Below, piece by piece: positions 8,806 through 15,744 of a DNA stretch of 49,384 nucleotides (the first letter of the stretch is position 1; every line of letters begins with the position of its first letter). Source of the stretch: Barnesiella sp. (lineage in GTDB: Bacteria > Bacteroidota > Bacteroidia > Bacteroidales > Muribaculaceae); the NCBI GenBank assembly GCA_014801075.1, contig JAAVEW010000010.1, positions 10,542 through 59,925 on the forward strand, written 5' to 3'. The notes beneath the pieces were generated by a model that did not search any database, was not told where the DNA came from, and saw only the letters and a program-made list of their open reading frames with translations. Both the position numbers and the translations under genes were made by a program.

Positions 8806-10374
8806 ATGAAAAAATTTTACTTTTTTCTTGTAGCGCTTGTGCTTGGCGTTATGTCAGCAAGTGCGGCCGACTACTATCTTATCGGCGGTTTCAACAACTG
8901 GACTCTCAAGGATTCAAAAGCTAAATTCACAGCCAGCGGTGCTAACGAATATGTTCTTGACTTTCAGGGACAACTTACCTCCGGATTTAAAATCAATGAC
9001 GGTACATGGTCAAACGATAACGCTAACTTCGGTGCCGGCGCCGGCGCTCTCGAACTCGGCGTGCCTTACACTTATGCCGTAGGCGGTTCTACCGGTAACA
9101 TCAACCTCGCAGCCGGTGCTATCGATAATCCCCACATCGTTCTCAACACAGCTAACAAGACCCTTACAATCTCAGGTCAGGAAGCGGAAGTGGTTGTCTC
9201 TTACGACATCTGGGGTAATCTTCCCAATGCCTCTTCAGCATGGGCTTCTACCGAACTCGTAGAGAACAACGGCGTGTGGAGCGCTAACAACGTGCAGGTA
9301 ACCGCTGCCAGTGACTTCGGTATCCGTGAACTCACCAATGGCGCTCAGACCGCATGGATTTCAGCAGCCGCAACCGCTACTATCTCAGGCAACGGTACAT
9401 TCAGCTGCATGGTTGAAGGTACTAACTTCACTATCACCCCCGGTACATACAACCTCGCGTTCGATCCCGCAGCCATGACTCTTACCGTGACTACTAACGG
9501 TGACGTACCCGTTTACTCTCCCGAGACTCTCTACGTAATCGGCGACCTTATCGGCACTACCACTCACTGGAATCCCTCTTACGGTATCGCCCTCACCAAG
9601 GATGGTGACAAATTTACCGGCGTAGTTGATTTTGAAACTGCTTTTGCCAACGATTACGGCTACTTCAGCCTCTGCACCAAACTCTCTTCAAGCTCGGATG
9701 ATTGGTCAGTAGGCAGCCGTTACGGTGCTACTGCAGCTGATACTGAGATTTCTTCCGACGAAACTCTTCCCTTCGTGAGCGGCGACCTCTCATGGATGAT
9801 TCTCCCCGGCTCTTACAACGTGACCGTTGACTTTGCTGAAAACACCATCACCGTAGTGAAACTCGGTGAAGTAGTAGTAGGCGCACCCGAAACTCTCTAC
9901 GTAATCGGTGACCTCCGTGGCGATGACAACCACTGGAATCCCTCTTACGGTGTAGCTCTCACCAAGGATGGTGATGTATTCTCAGGCACAATCGACATCG
10001 ACACTGCGTTTGCCAACGACTACGGTTACTTCAGCTTCTGCACCGAGCTTTCAGCTGATGCCGAGGACTGGTCAGTAGGTACCCGTTATGGCGCAACCGA
10101 GGCTGATGTTGAGGTTGAAAGCGGTGAATACTACGACTTTATGCGCGGCGAAACTTCTTGGAAGGTCCTCCCCGGCATTTACGACATCACTGTTGACTTC
10201 GGTGACAATACTATCATCCTCAGCAAGAAGGTTGACAGCGTAGCCAACATCGAGATGGGCAACGACGCAGCTCCCGTTTACTACAACCTCCAGGGTGTAC
10301 GCGTTGACGCTCCCGCCAACGGTCTCTACATCGTAGTCCGCGGTGACAAAGTTGCCAAAGAAATCGTAAAATAA
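8806..10374 (+). CDS. secreted modular beta-sandwich protein with T9SS-like C-terminal sorting domain
   Basis: The 522-aa protein has a signal peptide (1-21, ending SASAA). It then shows four modules. Module 1 (about 22-125) opens with YLIGGFNNWT, as in SusE/SusF or CBM-like starch-binding modules. Module 2 spans about 128-233. Modules 3 (239-353) and 4 (361-474) are clear duplicates, sharing ETLYVIGDL, HWNPSYG, ALTKDGD and FANDYGYFS. The tail (about 480-522, YYNLQGVRV...GLYIV) resembles type A sorting domains. I infer an exported carbohydrate-binding or surface protein; no catalytic residues are seen. It is monocistronic, with its own terminator. Ligand unknown. Confidence 0.8.
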   Translation: MKKFYFFLVALVLGVMSASAADYYLIGGFNNWTLKDSKAKFTASGANEYVLDFQGQLTSGFKINDGTWSNDNANFGAGAGALELGVPYTYAVGGSTGNINLAAGAIDNPHIVLNTANKTLTISGQEAEVVVSYDIWGNLPNASSAWASTELVENNGVWSANNVQVTAASDFGIRELTNGAQTAWISAAATATISGNGTFSCMVEGTNFTITPGTYNLAFDPAAMTLTVTTNGDVPVYSPETLYVIGDLIGTTTHWNPSYGIALTKDGDKFTGVVDFETAFANDYGYFSLCTKLSSSSDDWSVGSRYGATAADTEISSDETLPFVSGDLSWMILPGSYNVTVDFAENTITVVKLGEVVVGAPETLYVIGDLRGDDNHWNPSYGVALTKDGDVFSGTIDIDTAFANDYGYFSFCTELSADAEDWSVGTRYGATEADVEVESGEYYDFMRGETSWKVLPGIYDITVDFGDNTIILSKKVDSVANIEMGNDAAPVYYNLQGVRVDAPANGLYIVVRGDKVAKEIVK

Positions 10375-10432
10375 TCACGCTATCAGATAGTTATCTACCG
10401 CCAAGGTAGCATAATAATCACAACAGCATAGC

Positions 10433-10486
10433 AAGCGCCTTCGGGGTAAGTCGGCAATCCAACCGACCATCCGAAGGCGCTTTTTT
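10433..10486 (+). terminator. Rho-independent terminator
   Basis: The stem AAGCGCCTTCGG (10433-10444) pairs with CCGAAGGCGCTT (10471-10482) and runs into a T-run at 10481-10486. It ends the transcript of the 8806-10374 gene. Confidence 0.9.
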
Positions 10487-10564
10487 CAATTCATAATTCA
10501 TAATGCATAATTCATAATTGTGGTTTGGCGGGTGAGAGCGATTCATAATAAGCGCCCGGATTAA

Positions 10565-10589
10565 GTGCGGCCGAGGACGGCCCCACCAC
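10565..10589 (+). repeat. repeat A copy 1
   Basis: This is the 25-bp family A unit, GTGCGGCCGAGGACGGCC followed by CCACCAC. GGCCG-AGGA-CGGCC can form a hairpin. It directly abuts a B repeat. Confidence 0.9.
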
Positions 10590-10614
10590 GAGGCGGGGGT
10601 CTCCTGACCCGCGC
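10590..10614 (+). repeat. repeat B copy 1 (single, one mismatch)
   Basis: It matches family B (GTGGCGGGGGTCTCC then TGACCCGCGCT) apart from A at position 2. It is unpaired here, in contrast to the inverted pairs at 41.1 and 45.5 kb. Confidence 0.85.
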
Positions 10615-10725
10615 TAATCCGTAGCGCCTCAATTATGAATTATGAATTTTGAATTATGAATTGAGAAAAGTGAATTCTTGAAAGATTTATGGGGATTATG
10701 TTTATTGTTTTTCGCGGGAAATAAT

Positions 10726-10733
10726 TAATTTTG
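10726..10733 (+). promoter_or_regulatory. candidate rsmA promoter with near-leaderless start
   Basis: TAATTTTG fits TAnnTTTG, with a TTG at 10705-10707 upstream. Only 7 nt separate the box from the rsmA ATG, so a normal start point would give an mRNA with almost no 5' leader. Confidence 0.5.
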
Positions 10734-10740
10734 CAGCGAT

Positions 10741-11526
10741 ATGGAGAAAGTTAAACCCAAGAAAGCACTCGGACAGCACTTCCTGACCGACGAGAGTGTT
10801 GCGGCACGCATAGCTGCAACGATTGATTGTTCGCCGCAACTTCCTGTTGTTGAGGTAGGTCCCGGCATGGGAATGCTCACCAAATATCTTCTGCAGGCCG
10901 GACGTGATGTCACCGTGGTAGAGCTCGACACCGAGAGTGTCGACTATCTGGAGCAGAACTATCCCGCGCTGTCGGGTCATATCGTGAGCGGCGACTTCCT
11001 GCGGCTCGACCTCACCGAGTTTGCCGATGCCGACGGACATCTCTGTGTCATAGGTAATTACCCCTACAATATATCATCACAGATATTCTTCCACGTGCTT
11101 GAATACAAGGATGCCGTGACGCTCTGTTCAGGTATGCTCCAGCGCGAGGTGGCCGAGCGTATAGCAGCCCCCGAGGGATCGCGTACACGCGGTATTCTCT
11201 CCGTGCTGCTTCAGGCATGGTATGATGTGGAATATCTCTTCACCGTGAGCGAAGGCGTGTTTAATCCGCCGCCAAAGGTGAAATCGGGCGTCATACGCCT
11301 GCAACGCAACAGTGTTACCGACCTCGGTTGCGACGAGCGGTTGTTCAAAACAGTGGTAAAGACCACCTTCGGTCAGCGCCGCAAGACGATACGCAATTCG
11401 CTCAAGTCGCTGCTGCCTGCCGGCGCACAGCTTCCGGAGCATGAGCTCCTCGGCAAGCGTCCCGAACAACTCTCTGTTGCTCAATTTATTGAACTGACCA
11501 ATCTTGTAAGCTCCCTGAGAAAATGA
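10741..11526 (+). CDS. rsmA: 16S rRNA (A1518/A1519) dimethyltransferase RsmA/KsgA
   Basis: RsmA dimethylates two adjacent adenines in helix 45 of 16S rRNA during 30S maturation. The 261-aa protein begins KPKKALGQHFLTD. It carries the SAM-binding loop VEVGPGMGMLT (about 37-47) and the catalytic N-x-P-Y motif as NYPYN (about 107). The C-terminal helical domain is complete. The ATG at 10741 gives the family-typical N-terminus. The stop overlaps the mgtE start by 4 bp. Confidence 0.96.
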   Translation: MEKVKPKKALGQHFLTDESVAARIAATIDCSPQLPVVEVGPGMGMLTKYLLQAGRDVTVVELDTESVDYLEQNYPALSGHIVSGDFLRLDLTEFADADGHLCVIGNYPYNISSQIFFHVLEYKDAVTLCSGMLQREVAERIAAPEGSRTRGILSVLLQAWYDVEYLFTVSEGVFNPPPKVKSGVIRLQRNSVTDLGCDERLFKTVVKTTFGQRRKTIRNSLKSLLPAGAQLPEHELLGKRPEQLSVAQFIELTNLVSSLRK

Positions 11527-12878
11527 AAGAATACTCCGACCAATATATCGAGGATATGCGCGACATTATCAGCCGCCATGACGAGGCTGCGGCGCGTGCC
11601 GAGCTTGAACAGATGCACCCCGCCGACATAGCAGAGCTATATCAGGACCTCGACCTTGAGGAAGCGGAGTTCCTTTACCGGCTTCTCGACGAGGATACAC
11701 GTGCCGACGTGCTCATGGAACTCGACGAGGAGGACCGCGGCAAGCTTCTTGCCGATATGCCCGCAAAGGAGATTGCAACCCAGATTATCGACCACCTCGA
11801 CACCGACGAGGCCGTAGACCTTATCCAGGAACTCGATGCCGACGAGCGCGACGAGATTCTCTCTCACATTGATGTGGAGCAGGCGGGCGATATTATCGAC
11901 CTTCTGAAATATGACGAGGACACGGCCGGCGGTCTTATGGGTACGGAGATGATTGTCGTCAATGAGAACTGGTCGATGCCCGAGTGTATCAAGCAGATGC
12001 GCATGCAGGCCGAGGATATGGACGAAATCTACTACGTGTATGTAGTTGACAATGAAGACCGTCTGAAGGGCATCCTGCCACTTAAGACGCTCATTACCCA
12101 CCCCTCGGTGTCCAAAATCAAGCATATAATGGAGAATGACCCCGTGTCGGTCAAAGCCGATACCCCGATTGACGACGTGGCTCTCGACTTCGAGAAGTAT
12201 GACCTCGTGGCGATGCCGGTAGTCGATTCGATAGGGCGTCTCGTGGGACGTATCACGGTCGACGACGTCATGGACCAGGTGCGTGAGTCGTCGGAGCGCG
12301 ACTATCAGCTGGCGTCGGGTCTGTCGTCTGACGTCGATGCGTCCGACTCCATCCTTGCCCAGACCAAGGCGCGTATTCCCTGGCTTCTCATCGGTATCGT
12401 GTCGGGTATTCTCGCTTCACTCATTCTTACCGGCTTCGAGGCTCAGCTGCAGGCTGTTACCACTCTCGCCATCTTTATCCCCATCATCGGTGGAACGGGA
12501 GGTAACGTGGGCGTGCAGGCGTCGGCTATTGTGGTGCAGGGTCTTGCCAACGGTTCGCTGGAAATCAAGGAGTTTGCCAAGCAGTTGTGGAAGGAAGTGA
12601 GGGTAGGATTGCTCAATGCCATCATTATTTCCGGCGTGATAATGATTTATAACCTGATAATGATACCTGACGATTTTGCCGTCACGCTGTCAGTGTCAGT
12701 GTCGCTCTTCATAGTGGTGATGTTTGCCACGTTGTTGGGTACGGTGGTGCCGCTCACGTTGGAGAAACTGCATATCAACCCCGCGCTTGCAACCGGTCCC
12801 TTCATCCAGATTTCCAACGACATAGTAGGTCTCGTAATCTACGTATTCATCTCCACCCAATTCCTCAAAATATTCTAA
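11523..12878 (+). CDS. mgtE: MgtE-family magnesium transporter
   Basis: MgtE is a Mg2+-gated inner-membrane magnesium channel. The 451-aa protein has the acidic superhelical N domain (about 20-130, repeated DEDxR/LDADER helices), then a CBS-domain pair (about 135-255). A plug helix leads to about five membrane helices from residue 285 on. The segment PIIGGTGGNVGVQAS is typical of the pore region. Translation is probably coupled to rsmA through the ATGA overlap. No magnesium riboswitch is visible upstream, which fits its position inside the operon. Confidence 0.95.
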   Translation: MKEYSDQYIEDMRDIISRHDEAAARAELEQMHPADIAELYQDLDLEEAEFLYRLLDEDTRADVLMELDEEDRGKLLADMPAKEIATQIIDHLDTDEAVDLIQELDADERDEILSHIDVEQAGDIIDLLKYDEDTAGGLMGTEMIVVNENWSMPECIKQMRMQAEDMDEIYYVYVVDNEDRLKGILPLKTLITHPSVSKIKHIMENDPVSVKADTPIDDVALDFEKYDLVAMPVVDSIGRLVGRITVDDVMDQVRESSERDYQLASGLSSDVDASDSILAQTKARIPWLLIGIVSGILASLILTGFEAQLQAVTTLAIFIPIIGGTGGNVGVQASAIVVQGLANGSLEIKEFAKQLWKEVRVGLLNAIIISGVIMIYNLIMIPDDFAVTLSVSVSLFIVVMFATLLGTVVPLTLEKLHINPALATGPFIQISNDIVGLVIYVFISTQFLKIF

Positions 12879-12931
12879 TAGTCGCCATAGGCGCATCCCC
12901 TGTCGCGTAGCTTGCAGGTGTACACCAAAAG

Positions 12932-12957
12932 CATATTGCAACAGAGGACGCAATATG
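12932..12957. terminator. hairpin between convergent mgtE and small membrane gene
   Basis: CATATTGC (12932-12939) pairs with GCAATATG (12950-12957). A perfect 10-bp palindrome GGTGTACACC sits just before it at 12917-12926. It lies between convergent genes and abuts the minus-strand stop codon, so it could serve both directions. It has no U-run. Confidence 0.4.
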
Positions 12958-13218
12958 TCAAATCAGAACTATTGCAATAAAGGAAGCTATAGCTATTAGT
13001 GAGGATATGTTGCTTAGGACAAGCTGTTTATGGCACTTCTGCTTGATGCAGAAATAATTCAGAAGGCCTAAGTAAACCAGCATCGGGATTACAACGGAGA
13101 GTATCCATGCGGTATCACTCATATTCCAGTGAAAAATCACCCGAATCAGTATTATTACCGGGATGGGTATCAGAACTAAACTCAGGGTATTGGCGCTCGG
13201 ATGAGATATTGTTTTCAT
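12958..13218 (-). CDS. small multi-spanning membrane protein, paralogue 1
   Basis: This is an unrecognised 86-aa protein with about three hydrophobic segments and a short basic, Cys-containing loop, FCIKQKCHKQL. An upstream ATG would add 12 residues. I chose the start MKTISHP at 13218 because the neighbouring paralogue starts MRTIQHP and both proteins then have exactly 86 residues. Likely an inner-membrane protein of unknown role. It lies 83 bp downstream of its paralogue on the same strand. Confidence 0.65.
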   Translation of the reverse strand: MKTISHPSANTLSLVLIPIPVIILIRVIFHWNMSDTAWILSVVIPMLVYLGLLNYFCIKQKCHKQLVLSNISSLIAIASFIAIVLI

Positions 13219-13301
13219 AGTCTTTTTCATCGAAAAGTCAGTATTTAAATTCAAACTGATTGAAACTCAGTGTGCTGTATATGCCATGTATTGATTTGCA
13301 C

Positions 13302-13562
13302 TCAATGTGATATATATACAATCAAACCTATGTATGCGGCGAAAAGGACTACCCTTAAAAATACTGTCGCCAATTGTTTATAGCATTTTTGCTTGATGCA
13401 GAAATATGAGGCGGCAATTGCGTAAGCAGCTAAGAATATGCATGCTACAACTATCATCCAAATATGAGGATTGTGCAGCAGTAGATATAATATGCTGAAA
13501 ATTAAAGCCGGAATCAGAAGCAATGTCAGTTGGCCGAGATTTGGATGTTGAATAGTTCTCAT
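13302..13562 (-). CDS. small multi-spanning membrane protein, paralogue 2
   Basis: This unrecognised 86-aa protein starts MRTIQHPN, has about three hydrophobic helices, and shares the motif YFCIKQKCxKQL with its neighbour. The identical length and aligned motifs show a tandem duplication. The conserved CxxxxC pair flanked by lysines sits between membrane segments and could bind metal or form a disulfide; this is inference only. A TACTTTTG promoter box lies at 13648-13655 on the same strand, giving a leader of about 80 nt. Confidence 0.65.
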   Translation of the reverse strand: MRTIQHPNLGQLTLLLIPALIFSILYLLLHNPHIWMIVVACIFLAAYAIAASYFCIKQKCYKQLATVFLRVVLFAAYIGLIVYISH

Positions 13563-13647
13563 AAAATATTATTTTCAGGTTAATACTTTTTAATAGTGTT
13601 AACAATGAAATAATAATATTGGTTTTATGAGAACATGCAATTTGTTG

Positions 13648-13682
13648 CAAAAGTAAGACTTTGATTTAAAATGTCTTACTTT
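13648..13682 (-). promoter_or_regulatory. terminator hairpin overlapping a promoter box
   Basis: AAAGTAAGAC (13650-13659) and GTCTTACTTT (13673-13682) are perfect inverted arms around a 13-nt loop, just past the stop of the 13700-14209 gene. On the minus strand the 3' arm contains TACTTTTG (13648-13655), a TAnnTTTG box for the next gene. The two signals share bases. Confidence 0.5.
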
Positions 13683-13699
13683 AGGGTTTTCCGGCGGTG

Positions 13700-14209
13700 T
13701 TATTGCTTGAGAGGGGAGTGGGCGCGGTAGCCGGGGATGTTGTTGAAGGAGAGGGTGGCGGAGCGGTTGGTTGATTCCGACTCGTAGCGGAGCCAGTAGC
13801 GCGCGGCTGTCAGGAAGTCGAGCGAGAAGAGAGCGGTGTCGACGGGTACGAGGCCGTATTTTCCTTCGGTGATGCGTTCGTAGACGGTGATATTGAACCC
13901 TTTTACCACAACTTTGGCACTGACCGCTGCGGAGTCGTCGAGACCTTCGAGGCCGGTGCGACGCAGCCACACTCCTCCGCTCTCGTCACAGTAGACGGCA
14001 ATGGAGGGTTCGTTGTCAGAAGTATTAGAAGCGGCATGCGACCCGGTTGCGGCTGACGATGAAGCCGTTGATACGGAAGATGATAGAGAGGAGGCGATGA
14101 GATATTCGCGCGCCTCGGCAGTGTTGTTCGGTTTGGCCAGCAGGGCTACTATAGCTCCCGCCACGAGAAACAAAATGACGTAAAACTCTGTTGATTGAAA
14201 AAAACTCAT
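13700..14209 (-). CDS. hypothetical membrane-anchored protein
   Basis: This 169-aa protein was not recognised. It has one N-terminal membrane helix (about residues 8-25, YVILFLVAGAIVALLA). A Ser/Ala-rich linker (about 40-70) follows, then a soluble domain (about 70-165) with no catalytic motif. The ATG at 14209 is preferred to an upstream TTG at 14215. A TATATTTG box lies only 3 nt upstream (14213-14220, minus strand), so a transcript from it would be nearly leaderless. It is divergent from the M28 gene, with 44 bp between start codons. Confidence 0.65.
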   Translation of the reverse strand: MSFFQSTEFYVILFLVAGAIVALLAKPNNTAEAREYLIASSLSSSVSTASSSAATGSHAASNTSDNEPSIAVYCDESGGVWLRRTGLEGLDDSAAVSAKVVVKGFNITVYERITEGKYGLVPVDTALFSLDFLTAARYWLRYESESTNRSATLSFNNIPGYRAHSPLKQ

Positions 14210-14253
14210 ACACAAATATACAACTTTCGCTCAAATTTGTGTAAATTTGGGGT

Positions 14254-15243
14254 ATGAAACATCTGATTTTAACTATTGTGATGGCAGGCACGGCGCTGAT
14301 AGCAGGCGCTTGCGGCGGCAACGCATCGCAGGCCGATGCTGCGGAGACCACGGTCGACGCCAAGGCGCAAAGCGCTGTTATAAAGTGCTTTGATGCCGAT
14401 TCGGCCTATGCACGCGTAGCCGAGCAGGTGGCTATGGGTCCGCGTATTCCCGGCACTCCGGGCCACGACCGCTGCGTTGAGTATATCAAGGCGCGGCTGA
14501 AGGATGCCGGCGCCGAAGTGACGATGCAGGACACCCTGTTCGCTCCCGCAGGTACAACGACAGCCCCGCAGCGTGTGCGCAACATTACGGGCCGCTTCAA
14601 TGCCGGCGCGCCACGCCACGTACTGCTCCTCGCCCATTACGACACGCGCCCCTGGGCCGATCAGGAGGCTGACGAAAAGCTGCACGACACCCCGATTGAC
14701 GGTGCCAATGACGGCGGCAGCGGAGTGGGTGTGCTGCTTGAGATAGCACGGGTGATGAATCAATTGCCTGACAACGTGGAGGTTGAAATGCTGTTTGTGG
14801 ATGCCGAGGATGCCGGAAGCTATGCCGACGACTTCTCGTGGTGCATAGGTTCGCAGGCGTGGGCCGATGCCTTTGACCCGACGTCACGCCGTGTGCCCGA
14901 ATACGCTATACTGCTCGACATGGTAGGAGGCAAGGGCGCGCGTTTCACGCGTGAATATTTTTCTGACCGTTACGCCAATGCCATCAACAACCTCGTGTGG
15001 CAGACGGCCCGCAAGGCAGGCTATGGCGAAGTGTTCCCCGACCAACCGGGCGGAGCGCTCAACGACGACCATATCCACATACTCCGCACGGGTATTCCCG
15101 CCATCGACATCGTGGAATCATCCCACCCCGCCACCGGTTCGTTCAACCCCACGTGGCACACACTCTCCGACAATATGGACAACATTGACCCCGCCACGCT
15201 CAAAGCCGTCGGCGACGTCGTAATCAACACTATATTCCAATAA
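14254..15243 (+). CDS. M28-family glutaminyl cyclase-like lipoprotein
   Basis: This 329-aa zinc enzyme has the M28 fold and most resembles bacterial glutaminyl-peptide cyclotransferases of Bacteroidetes. Those convert N-terminal Gln, exposed after signal-peptide cleavage, to pyroglutamate. The lipobox is LIAGAC (C20) without acidic residues after Cys, which suggests a periplasm-facing lipoprotein. Candidate metal and active-site residues are H128 (LAHYD), D153 (DGANDGG), E185 (VDAED), D222 (LLDM) and H302 (TWHTLSDN). Cyclase over aminopeptidase is inferred from the SWCIGSQ and TWHTLSDN context. sufE follows after 4 nt. A TAAATTTG box lies at 14242-14249. Confidence 0.85.
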   Translation: MKHLILTIVMAGTALIAGACGGNASQADAAETTVDAKAQSAVIKCFDADSAYARVAEQVAMGPRIPGTPGHDRCVEYIKARLKDAGAEVTMQDTLFAPAGTTTAPQRVRNITGRFNAGAPRHVLLLAHYDTRPWADQEADEKLHDTPIDGANDGGSGVGVLLEIARVMNQLPDNVEVEMLFVDAEDAGSYADDFSWCIGSQAWADAFDPTSRRVPEYAILLDMVGGKGARFTREYFSDRYANAINNLVWQTARKAGYGEVFPDQPGGALNDDHIHILRTGIPAIDIVESSHPATGSFNPTWHTLSDNMDNIDPATLKAVGDVVINTIFQ

Positions 15244-15247
15244 AGCA

Positions 15248-15682
15248 ATGACTATCAACGATAAGCAAGATGAACTCATAGCAGAGTTCGCCGACATAGA
15301 GGACTGGATGGACCGCTATGCCTACATCATAGACATGGGCAACGCGCTGCCCCCCATCGACGAGAAGTACAAAACCCCCGACCACCTCATCGAGGGGTGT
15401 CAGAGCCGCGTGTGGCTCAATGCCGAGTATCGCGACGGAAAGGTCTACTACACAGCCGATTCCGACGCTATCATCGTCAAGGGTATCATATCAATGCTCG
15501 TCGACGTGCTGTCGGGCCATACCCCTCAGGAAATCCTTGACAGCGACCTGCATTTCATCGACGCCATAGGGCTGTCGACCCACCTGTCGCCCACGCGTTC
15601 CAACGGTCTGCTCGCCATGGTGAAGCAGATGCGACTCTATGCTCTGGCATTCAAGCAGCTGAATCCCGATCCCACAAAGTAA
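15248..15682 (+). CDS. sufE: SufE-family sulfur acceptor
   Basis: SufE accepts persulfide sulfur from the cysteine desulfurase SufS and passes it to the Fe-S scaffold. The 144-aa protein keeps the acceptor cysteine at residue 51 (EGCQSRVW), the same number as in E. coli SufE. The rest of the suf operon is absent here. The gene instead starts 4 nt after the M28 gene and precedes mutS, so its placement is a matter of chromosomal context rather than a Suf cluster. Confidence 0.93.
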   Translation: MTINDKQDELIAEFADIEDWMDRYAYIIDMGNALPPIDEKYKTPDHLIEGCQSRVWLNAEYRDGKVYYTADSDAIIVKGIISMLVDVLSGHTPQEILDSDLHFIDAIGLSTHLSPTRSNGLLAMVKQMRLYALAFKQLNPDPTK

Positions 15683-15744
15683 TATCCCCGGCGGGCAATG
15701 CGCGGCAAGCGTCGCGTGCCCTCCCCACACAACCACTATAAGCA

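Larger units (their letters stand above)
10487..10663. mobile_element. 177-bp nested palindromic MITE-like element
   Basis: Outer 34-bp arms (10487-10520 and 10630-10663) are built of AATTCATAATTCATAAT-type units and are inverted copies with two mismatches. An inner imperfect pair (AGCGCCCGGATTA near 10551 and TAATCCGTAGCGCC near 10615) encloses one A repeat and one B repeat. There is no transposase ORF. It fills most of the 366-bp gap between the 8806 gene terminator and the rsmA promoter. Calling it mobile is inference from the terminal-repeat architecture. Confidence 0.6.
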
